From: Micromonospora trifolii
GTDB taxonomy: Bacteria; Actinomycetota; Actinomycetes; Mycobacteriales; Micromonosporaceae
Assembly (NCBI RefSeq): GCF_022229005.1
Contig: NZ_JAKKFD010000066.1
Location: 124,001-188,000 of the forward strand
DNA length: 64,000 nucleotides
Direction of reading: 5' to 3'
The number at the start of each line of letters is the position of its first letter. Position 1 is the first letter of the stretch. A program made the translations under genes and the position numbers. This document shows, one piece after another, positions 17,598-25,089 of this stretch. The notes under the pieces were generated by a model, which was not told where the DNA came from, did no database searches, and was given only the letters and a program-made list of their open reading frames with translations.

Positions 17598-18893
17598 GTG
17601 AGCGACTTCGACCCCGGTCGCCGGCGATTCCTTGGCCACCTCGGGCTCGCCGGCATGGGCGCGCTCGGCGCCAGCTCGTTCCTCAGCGCGTGCGCCAGCT
17701 CCGCCAGCGGGCCGACCACGAGCAACGGCTCGGGCGCGGTCACCATCCAGTCCAACCTCTCCTCGCCGCAGGCCAAGGCGGCGATGGAGAAGCTGATCGA
17801 GACCTTCAACGCGCAGGGCAAGGGCACGGCGAGCCTCAACACGATCGCCTCGGAGACCTTCCGGACCCAGCTGCCGACCTACCTGACCTCGGCCAATCCG
17901 CCGGACCTCTACACCTGGTACGCGGGCTCGGTCGCCAACGACTACGCCAGCAAGAACCTGCTGCTGGACGTGTCCGAGGTGTGGAAGTCACTGGACGACT
18001 ACCCGCAGTCGCTGCGCACCCTCTCCACCGACGCCAGCGGCAAGCAGATCTTCGTGCCGATGAACAACTACTGGTGGGGCTTCTTCTACCGCAAGTCCAA
18101 CTTCGCCAAGTGGGGCGTGCAGGAGCCGAAGACCTGGACCGAGTTCCTGGCGCTGTGCGAGACGTTGAAGAGCAAGGGCATCCCGCCGATCGGCATCGGC
18201 CTCGGCGACACCCCCTGGGTGGCCTCGGCCTGGTTCGACTACCTGAACATCCGGATCAACGGCGCGCCGTTCCACCGCGAGCTGCTCGCCGGCAAGCAGC
18301 GGTTCGACGACCCGAAGGTCAAGGCGGTCTTCACCCGCTGGCGCGAGGCCCTGCCCTACTTCGACCCCAAGGGCAAGGCGTACCCGTTCCAGGAGGCGAC
18401 CACAGCGCTGCTGGCCGGCAAGACCGGCATGTTCCTGATCGGCACGTTCTTCGCCGACGCGGCACCGAAGGACGCGCTCGGCGACCTGGACTTCTTCCGG
18501 TTCCCGATCATCGATCCGGCGGTGCCGCTGGCCGAGGAGGCCCCGACCGACGGCTTCTTCGCCAGCGCGAAGACCGCCAACCCGACCGGCACCAAGGCCC
18601 TGCTCAGCTACCTCTCCGGGGTCGAGGCCCAGGAGGCGTACGTCAAGGCCAGCTCCGGCATCGTGCTGCCGGCCAACCCCAAGGCCAGGGCGTCGGACTC
18701 GCCCCTGGTGGTCAAGGGCAAGGCGATGCTGAACGAGGCCAAGGAGCTGACCCAGTTCTTCAACCGCGACTCCAGCGACGCGCTCCAGCCGACAGCGGAC
18801 ACCGCGCTGACCAAGTTCATCGACAAGCCGGACCAGATCGACGCGATCCTGCGGGAGTGGCAGGCCGGCGCCGAGAAGGTCTTCAAGGGCTGA
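17598..18893 (+). CDS. Sugar ABC transporter substrate-binding lipoprotein
   Basis: 431 aa from the GTG at 17598, preceded by AAGGAAGGGA. The signal carries a twin-arginine motif (RRRFLG) and a lipobox LSAC, so Cys32 is probably lipidated and anchored outside the membrane. The remainder is a family 1 extracellular solute-binding protein (carbohydrate uptake type 1) with VTIQSNLSS at the start and typical Trp/Tyr-rich ligand cleft segments such as MNNYWWGFFYR. It is followed by two permease genes and alpha-galactosidases, so raffinose- or melibiose-type oligosaccharides are the likely ligands. No ATPase subunit is encoded nearby; a shared MsiK-type ATPase is expected. Confidence 0.9.
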   Translation: MSDFDPGRRRFLGHLGLAGMGALGASSFLSACASSASGPTTSNGSGAVTIQSNLSSPQAKAAMEKLIETFNAQGKGTASLNTIASETFRTQLPTYLTSANPPDLYTWYAGSVANDYASKNLLLDVSEVWKSLDDYPQSLRTLSTDASGKQIFVPMNNYWWGFFYRKSNFAKWGVQEPKTWTEFLALCETLKSKGIPPIGIGLGDTPWVASAWFDYLNIRINGAPFHRELLAGKQRFDDPKVKAVFTRWREALPYFDPKGKAYPFQEATTALLAGKTGMFLIGTFFADAAPKDALGDLDFFRFPIIDPAVPLAEEAPTDGFFASAKTANPTGTKALLSYLSGVEAQEAYVKASSGIVLPANPKARASDSPLVVKGKAMLNEAKELTQFFNRDSSDALQPTADTALTKFIDKPDQIDAILREWQAGAEKVFKG

Positions 18894-18894
18894 C

Positions 18895-19815
18895 GTGACA
18901 GCAACGATCTCCACGACTTCGATCACCCCCACCCGACGGCGGCGACGGTCGGCTCGACTGTCGCCGCTGCTGGTGGCGTTCGTCCTCGTGCCGTTCGCGG
19001 TCGAGAGCGTCTGGGTCTTCTGGCCGGCGATCCAGGGCTTCTGGTTCTCCCTCACCCGCTGGGACGGGATGACACCGCCGACCTTCGTCGGCACCGACAA
19101 CTACCTCGAGCTGGCCGGCGACGCCACCTTCCGGGGTGCGTTGGTCAACACGGTGATCTGGCTGGTGCTCTTCGGCGGCCTCTCCGTGCTGGGTGGCTTC
19201 GGGATGGCACTCGTCCTACAAAAGGAGCGGCGCGGTGTCGGCTTCTACCGGGCCGCGCTGTTCACCCCTGTGGTGTTCTCGCTGGTGGTGACCGCGCTGG
19301 TGTGGCGGGTCTTCTACCAGCCCGACGGCATCGCCGACACGCTGCTGCGGGCGGTCGGCCTGGAACAGCTGATCCGGCCCTGGCTCGCCGACCCGCAGAC
19401 CGCCCTGTACGCGGTGATCCTGCCCGCGCTGTGGCGGCAGATCGGCTACGTGATGGTGCTGTTCCTGGCCGGGTTGAAGGCGATCGACCCGGCGCTGCAC
19501 GAGGCGGCCCGGATGGACGGCGCCAACTCCTGGCAGCGGCTGTGGCACGTCACCATCCCCCAGATGAAGGGGGTCAACGCCGTGGTGCTGTCGGTCATCG
19601 TGATCGACTCGCTGCGCTCGTTCGACATCGTCTGGTCGCTGACCAAGGGCGGGCCGTACCACTCGTCGGAGCTGCTCAGCACCTACATGTACTCGACAGC
19701 GTTTCAGAGCCTGCGGTTGGGCTACGCCTCGGCGATCGCTGTCGTGATCTTCGTGCTCGCGCTGGCCGTCATCCTCGGCTACCTGGTCCGCGCGTTCCGG
19801 GAGGAAGCGTCATGA
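18895..19815 (+). CDS. Sugar ABC transporter permease (MalF/UgpA type)
   Basis: 306 aa with six predicted membrane segments and the EAA cytoplasmic loop EAARMDGANSWQRLWHVTIPQMK (about residues 201-223) that contacts the ATPase. A basic N-terminal stretch (TRRRRRSARLS) precedes the first helix. The GTG at 18895 begins one base after the binding-protein stop and the end overlaps the second permease by ATGA. It forms one half of the import channel. Confidence 0.92.
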   Translation: MTATISTTSITPTRRRRRSARLSPLLVAFVLVPFAVESVWVFWPAIQGFWFSLTRWDGMTPPTFVGTDNYLELAGDATFRGALVNTVIWLVLFGGLSVLGGFGMALVLQKERRGVGFYRAALFTPVVFSLVVTALVWRVFYQPDGIADTLLRAVGLEQLIRPWLADPQTALYAVILPALWRQIGYVMVLFLAGLKAIDPALHEAARMDGANSWQRLWHVTIPQMKGVNAVVLSVIVIDSLRSFDIVWSLTKGGPYHSSELLSTYMYSTAFQSLRLGYASAIAVVIFVLALAVILGYLVRAFREEAS

Positions 19816-20633
19816 ACAAGCTCCGTACCGGGGCCTTCCACACCGGCATGATCCTGCTCTCGCTGCTCTGGCTGGGCCCGGTGCTCTGGGTGGTGGTGAT
19901 GTCCACCCGGTCGTTCGACGACATCGCCGCGCACGGCGTGGGCAGCCTGCCCCGGTCGTTCACACTGGACACCTACCGGCAGGCGTGGACCGACGGTGGC
20001 GAACTGCGCGCACTGATCAACAGCATGCTGGTCACCGTCCCGTCGGTGGCGCTGAGCCTGGGGCTGGCCGCGATGGCCGCGTTCGCGCTGAGTCGCTTCC
20101 GGATCCCCGGGCGGCGCACGATCCTGCTGCTGATGCTCGCCGGCAACCTGCTCCCACCGCAGATCCTGCTCATCCCGGTGGCCAAGTTCAGCGAGCTGAC
20201 CGGCCTGTACGACACGCTCTGGGCGTTGATCGCGGTGCAGGTCGGCTTCGGGCTCGGCTTCTACACGTTCGTCCTGCACGGCTTCATGCGGGACCTGCCG
20301 GGCGAGATCCAGGAGGCGGCCACCATCGACGGCGCCGGCACGGCGCAGATCTTCACCAAGGTGATGCTGCCGCTGACCCGACCCGCGCTGGCCGCTCTCG
20401 GGGCGCTCTCCTTCACCTGGATCTTCAACGACCTGCTCTGGGCGATCACGGTGCTGCGTACCGATGACAACATGCCGGTCACCCCGGCGCTGCTCGCCCT
20501 CCAGGGCCAGTTCGTCTCGTCCTGGAACGTGATCGCCGCCGGTACCGTCATCGCGGCCGTGCCCACCGTCGCGGTGTTCCTCCGCTTCCAGCGGCACTTC
20601 GTCTCCGGTCTGGCGCTCGGAGCGGTCAAGTGA
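19812..20633 (+). CDS. Sugar ABC transporter permease (MalG/UgpE type)
   Basis: 273 aa with six membrane segments and an EAA loop EAATIDGAGTAQIFTKVMLPL (split over about residues 162-182). It is the partner permease of the preceding gene. The start is the ATG at 19812 in the ATGA overlap and the end overlaps the GH36 start as GTGA, so binding protein, permeases and galactosidase are translationally linked. Confidence 0.92.
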   Translation: MNKLRTGAFHTGMILLSLLWLGPVLWVVVMSTRSFDDIAAHGVGSLPRSFTLDTYRQAWTDGGELRALINSMLVTVPSVALSLGLAAMAAFALSRFRIPGRRTILLLMLAGNLLPPQILLIPVAKFSELTGLYDTLWALIAVQVGFGLGFYTFVLHGFMRDLPGEIQEAATIDGAGTAQIFTKVMLPLTRPALAALGALSFTWIFNDLLWAITVLRTDDNMPVTPALLALQGQFVSSWNVIAAGTVIAAVPTVAVFLRFQRHFVSGLALGAVK

Positions 20634-22717
20634 CCGCCGAGGCCGGGCAGCGCTGGACGCTGCGCGGCACGCACACCGAGTACACGGTGCGGGTACCCGC
20701 GCACTGTCGCTGGCTGGAACTCGTCGCATGGGGGCCGCACGGCGTCTCCGACGGGCCCTCGCCGGTCGCCTACGACGGCCCGGTTCCGTTCCTCACCGCC
20801 GGGGACGCGGCCCCCATCGAGTACGCCACCGACGCCGACCGCCCATTCACCGGTGCGGACCTCGTGATCGAGACGGCGAACGGGCAGCGCCGGGTGGGCT
20901 TCGTGCACACCGACGCGCGGATCGACGCCGACCAGCGGGAGCTGGCTGTCGAGTTCGCCGACCCGATCACCGGGCTGCGCGCCACTGTGCACTACCGGGT
21001 GCCCGTCGGCACCGACGTGGTGCAGCGGTGGGTCGACCTGTCCAACGACGGCACCCACGCGCTGCGGGTCGTTCGGGCCGGATCGGGCGGGTTCTGCGTA
21101 CCGACGCCGCACGGCGCCCTGCTGAGCCATCAGTGGGGTCAGTGGGAGCAGGAGTTCCAGCTCTCCCACGTCGAGCTGGGCCACGGCGCGTTCAGCATCG
21201 GCAGCTCCCAGGGCGTACCCGGGCATCTGCACGTGCCCTGGCTGGCCGTGCGCGACACCGCCGAGCCGGCCGGCTCGGCCTGGGGGATGGCGCTGGCCTG
21301 GACCGGCTCGTGGGAGATCAGCGCCGAGCGGGACACCGGCGGTCTGACCCGGGTCCGGGTCGGCCGTCAACTGGTCGACGGCCCGCTGGAGTTGGCCGCC
21401 GGCGAGCGGCTGACACTGCCGGTGGTCACCGGGGCGTACAGCCCGGACGGCCTGGACGGGCTGGCCCGGGTCTGGCACACCCACCAGCGAATGCTGGCCG
21501 CCGACCGGCTCAGCCCCCGCCCGGTGCTCTACAACTCCTGGGAGGCGACCTACTTCGCCGTCGAGGCGCAGAGTCAGCTCGCGCTCGCCCGGATCGCCGC
21601 CGAGCTGGGCGTGGAGACGTTCGTCGTGGACGACGGCTGGTTCGTCGGCCGCGACGACGACACCGCCGGGCTGGGCGACTGGACGCCGGACCCGGCGAAG
21701 TTCCCGGCCGGGTTCGACACGTTCATCGCCGACGTCCGCGCGCTCGGGCTGAACTTCGGGCTCTGGGTCGAGCCGGAATGCGTCAACCCGAAGTCCTCCC
21801 TGTACGCCGAGCACCCCGACTGGGTCTACGCCGTCGACGCCCGGCCGCTCACCCCGGTCCGTAACCAGTACCTGCTCGACCTGGGCCGGCCGGAGGTCGC
21901 CGAGTTCATCCACTCCACTGTCGACGGCCTGCTGCGCCGGTACGACATCGACTACCTGAAGTGGGACTTCAACCGGCCGCGCACCGAGCCGGGTCGGTCC
22001 GGTGGGATGGGCCCGCTCGACCTGGACGGCGCGCACGTCGCCAACCTGCACCGGATCTACGAGCGGTTGCGCCGGGACCATCCCGGGGTGCTGATCGAGG
22101 CGTGTGCCGGCGGGGGCGCACGGACCGACCTGGCGATGGCCGCCCGGGCCGACGTCTTCTGGCCCAGCGACAACACCGGCCCGCTGGACCGGCTGGCCAT
22201 CCAGTACGGCTTCCTGCACGCCAACGCCCCGCACCTGCTCAGCTCCTGGGTCACCGACGCGCCCGGCCTGTTCGACAGCCGCCCCCGAACGCTGGCGTTC
22301 CGGTTCGTCCTGGCGATGGCCGGTGTGCTCGGCATCGGCGCGGACATCCGGGCGTGGACCCCCGCCGAGCGGGCCGAGGCGGCCGGCTGGATCGCCCGCT
22401 ACAAGGAGATCCGGGACGTCGTCACGCACGGCGAGGTGCACCTGATCGGCGGCCCCGACCAGGCCCGCTGTGCCGTGCAGTACACCGCGCCGGACGGGAA
22501 CCGGGTAGTCGTCCTGGCCTGGCACACCGGCCGGCTCGACGGCGCCGGCCTGCTTCCGTCCCGCCCGGTCCGGTTGCCAGTGCGCGGCCTCGACCCGGCT
22601 GCCCGTTACTCGCACGGTGATCGGCACTACTCCGGCAGCCACCTCGCCACCGTCGGCCTGCCCGTGCAGTGGAGCGCGACCCACGACGCCGACCTCATCG
22701 TGCTGACCCGCGACTGA
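20630..22717 (+). CDS. Alpha-galactosidase, glycoside hydrolase family 36
   Basis: 695 aa with no signal peptide, so probably cytoplasmic. Domains: N-terminal beta-supersandwich (to about 300), TIM barrel with FVVDDGWFVGRDDD (about 330-345), nucleophile Asp446 in YLKWDFNR, ACAGGGAR, and acid/base Asp514 in FWPSDNTGPLDR, then a C-terminal beta-sheet domain. These match GH36 alpha-galactosidases cleaving alpha-1,6-linked galactose from melibiose or raffinose. The GTG overlaps the permease stop, tying hydrolysis to import; liberated galactose would feed the minus-strand operon. Confidence 0.93.
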   Translation: MTAEAGQRWTLRGTHTEYTVRVPAHCRWLELVAWGPHGVSDGPSPVAYDGPVPFLTAGDAAPIEYATDADRPFTGADLVIETANGQRRVGFVHTDARIDADQRELAVEFADPITGLRATVHYRVPVGTDVVQRWVDLSNDGTHALRVVRAGSGGFCVPTPHGALLSHQWGQWEQEFQLSHVELGHGAFSIGSSQGVPGHLHVPWLAVRDTAEPAGSAWGMALAWTGSWEISAERDTGGLTRVRVGRQLVDGPLELAAGERLTLPVVTGAYSPDGLDGLARVWHTHQRMLAADRLSPRPVLYNSWEATYFAVEAQSQLALARIAAELGVETFVVDDGWFVGRDDDTAGLGDWTPDPAKFPAGFDTFIADVRALGLNFGLWVEPECVNPKSSLYAEHPDWVYAVDARPLTPVRNQYLLDLGRPEVAEFIHSTVDGLLRRYDIDYLKWDFNRPRTEPGRSGGMGPLDLDGAHVANLHRIYERLRRDHPGVLIEACAGGGARTDLAMAARADVFWPSDNTGPLDRLAIQYGFLHANAPHLLSSWVTDAPGLFDSRPRTLAFRFVLAMAGVLGIGADIRAWTPAERAEAAGWIARYKEIRDVVTHGEVHLIGGPDQARCAVQYTAPDGNRVVVLAWHTGRLDGAGLLPSRPVRLPVRGLDPAARYSHGDRHYSGSHLATVGLPVQWSATHDADLIVLTRD

Positions 22718-22763
22718 GATCGGAGCACCACCACCCCCACCCCCGAGGGACAGGAGTACCTCC

Positions 22764-24977
22764 ATGCGCCTGAACCGACAGCTGACCGCTGCCCTGGCCG
22801 TGCTCGGCCTGGGCCTGGCCAGCCCGATGCCGGCGATGGCCGGCCCACCCCACGCCGACCCGCCACAGGCCGGCCACGGGCCCGGCCGCCCCGGTCACGC
22901 CCCGGCGGCCACCGGCGCGGAGGACCAGGGCGCGCCGACCTTCTTCAACAGCGGCCTCACCCCGACGCCCTACCAGGGCTGGAACACCTACTTCGGTCTC
23001 GGTGGCGACCCCACCGAGGCCGAAGTACGGTCGGTCACCGACCACATGGTCCACAGTGGCCTCCGGGACGCCGGCTACACCTACGTCTGGATCGACGGCA
23101 ACTGGGCCGCGCCCAGCCCGCGCAACGAGGCCGGTCAGCTCGTCGCCGACCCGGCGCGCTTCCCCGGCGGAATGGCCGCACTGGCCGCGTACATCCACAG
23201 CAGGGGGATGAAGGCCGGCATCTACACCGACGCCGGCCCGTACCTGCCCGGGCAGTGTGGGCTCGGCAGCAACGGCCACTACCGGGCGGACATCGCCCAG
23301 TTCGCCGGCTGGGGCTTCGACGCGCTGAAGGCCGACTGGCTCTGCGGCCGGGCCGCCGGCCTCGACCCGGAGACCACCTTCCGGGAGTTGGCCGAGGCGG
23401 TACGCCAGTCACCCCGACCGATGCTGCTCAACATCTGCAACCCGGTCAGCTCGGACTGGGGCGGCGGCCCGTACACCCCGGAGCAGCTCTCCACCTGGAG
23501 CTACACGTACGCACCCACCATCGCCGACTCCTGGCGGACCTACACGGACGTGGGGCTCACCGACCCGAGCCCGCAGTGGGCGTACCCGTGGGTGCTGCGC
23601 AACATGGACGTCAACGCGTACCACCCGGCGGCCACCGGGCCGGGGCACTACAACGACCCGGACTACCTGCTGCCGATGCGCCCGCTGCCCGACGGCGGGT
23701 ACGAGCTGAGCCTGGACGAGTCCAAGACGCAGCTCGGCATGTGGGCCATCATGGCCGCGCCGCTGGTGATCGGCTCCGACCCGCGTGGCCTGCCGAAGGA
23801 GATGATCTCCGCGCTGACCAACCCGGAGATCATCGCTGTGGACCAGGATCCGCTGGTCCGACAGGGCGTCAAGGTCGCCGACACCGGCACCGACGCGCAG
23901 GTGTGGAGCAAGGTCCTCGCCGGCTCCGGCAAGCGGGCCGTCGCGCTGCTCAACCGGCACGACAGCGCCCAGCAGATCACTGTGAACTTCGCCGACGTCG
24001 CCCTCGGCGGGTCGGTCAAGGTCCGTGACCTGTGGTCCCGCACCACTGTGGATGCTCAGCCGAACACCCCGGGGGCGCAGCCGTTCACCGGCTCGTACAC
24101 CGTCGAGGTGCCGGCGCACGGGGTGGCCATGCTCGGCCTGACCGGCACCGACCAGGTCGCCGGCGCCGACCTCGGTGGCACCGCCAGCGCCAGCCCGGCG
24201 CTGGTCCGGGTGGACGACACCCACGCCACCGCCTTCGTCCGCGACGCTTCCGGTGCGCTGGCGGTCAACACCCGCACCGGTACGACGTGGGGCACGCACT
24301 GGACCTCCCTCGGCGGCCCGGTCGGCGGCCGGATCCTCGGCCAGCCGGCGGCGTACGGCTCCGCCGACGGGCGGCTCGACGTCTTCGTCCGCGGCACCGA
24401 CAACGCTGCCTGGCAGCGCAGTTACGTTGCCGGCAGCTGGGGACCGTGGCGCAGCCTCGGTGGCACGCTGACCGACGCGCCCACTGTTGCCTGGACCAAC
24501 CCGACGCAGTGGACCCTCGTCGCCCGCGGCGCCGACGGCAAGCTCTGGTCGCGTACGCCGAGCGCCGGCTGGACCAGCGTCGGGGCTCCCGAGAACCGGC
24601 CGTTCTACGGCCGGCCGAGCGCTGTCGTCGACGACGCCGGCGTGCTGCACGTGGCGGTCCGCAGCCGTACCGACGAGGTGTGGTGGAGCAGCCGGACCGG
24701 CACGACCTGGTCGGCCTGGACCAACCTGGGCGGCACCACCAGCGGCAGCCCGACACTGCTCGCCACCTCCGGCCGGGTCTACCTGTTCGCGCTGGCCGCC
24801 GACAACCGGCTCTGGCAGCGCAACCTGGCCGACGGCGCCTGGGGCGGCTGGTTCCGACGCGGTGAGTTCGCCACCGACGCGTTCCGTGGTGCGCCCGGCG
24901 CCGCCGCCGGTGCCAACGGCAGCGCCTGGCTGGCGGTACGCGGCGTCGACAACCGGGTGCACCAGATCACCCTCTGA
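22764..24977 (+). CDS. Secreted alpha-galactosidase, GH27, with C-terminal lectin-like propeller
   Basis: 737 aa with a Sec signal peptide (cleavage near PAMA, residue 26). The catalytic barrel spans about 62-370, with GWNTYFG, the nucleophile Asp191 in LKADWLCG, candidate acid/base Asp255 in PTIADSWR, and HYNDPDYL. A beta-sandwich (about 375-455) follows. The last 280 residues contain repeated W-rich blades (WQRSYVAGSWGPWRSLGG, LWSRTPSAGWTSVG, WSAWTNLGG) of the PLL/tectonin lectin type, probably binding sugar chains. It would release galactose outside the cell. AGGAG precedes the ATG, 46 bp after the GH36 gene. Confidence 0.92.
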   Translation: MRLNRQLTAALAVLGLGLASPMPAMAGPPHADPPQAGHGPGRPGHAPAATGAEDQGAPTFFNSGLTPTPYQGWNTYFGLGGDPTEAEVRSVTDHMVHSGLRDAGYTYVWIDGNWAAPSPRNEAGQLVADPARFPGGMAALAAYIHSRGMKAGIYTDAGPYLPGQCGLGSNGHYRADIAQFAGWGFDALKADWLCGRAAGLDPETTFRELAEAVRQSPRPMLLNICNPVSSDWGGGPYTPEQLSTWSYTYAPTIADSWRTYTDVGLTDPSPQWAYPWVLRNMDVNAYHPAATGPGHYNDPDYLLPMRPLPDGGYELSLDESKTQLGMWAIMAAPLVIGSDPRGLPKEMISALTNPEIIAVDQDPLVRQGVKVADTGTDAQVWSKVLAGSGKRAVALLNRHDSAQQITVNFADVALGGSVKVRDLWSRTTVDAQPNTPGAQPFTGSYTVEVPAHGVAMLGLTGTDQVAGADLGGTASASPALVRVDDTHATAFVRDASGALAVNTRTGTTWGTHWTSLGGPVGGRILGQPAAYGSADGRLDVFVRGTDNAAWQRSYVAGSWGPWRSLGGTLTDAPTVAWTNPTQWTLVARGADGKLWSRTPSAGWTSVGAPENRPFYGRPSAVVDDAGVLHVAVRSRTDEVWWSSRTGTTWSAWTNLGGTTSGSPTLLATSGRVYLFALAADNRLWQRNLADGAWGGWFRRGEFATDAFRGAPGAAAGANGSAWLAVRGVDNRVHQITL

Positions 24978-24982
24978 TAGAC

Positions 24983-25015
24983 GGTGGCGGGCCGTCGAAC
25001 TGACGGCCCGCCACC
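24983..25015 (+). terminator. Strong hairpin terminator after the alpha-galactosidase operon
   Basis: A perfect 14-bp stem, GGTGGCGGGCCGTC (24983-24996) with GACGGCCCGCCACC (25002-25015), and a 5-nt loop, starting 6 bp after the GH27 stop. There is no T-tract, as is common for actinobacterial terminators. It lies between convergent genes and could serve both strands. Confidence 0.8.
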
Positions 25016-25089
25016 TCGGCTTCCCTGCCCCGCCGCCGGGAGGGCTGGTGGGCCCGCGACCGAAAGGTCGAGGTCAGCGTCTGGCCGGT

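Noticed and set aside
20261..22765. 834-codon open frame on the minus strand
   Set aside because: Antisense to the GH36 alpha-galactosidase and permease genes; no domain resemblance.
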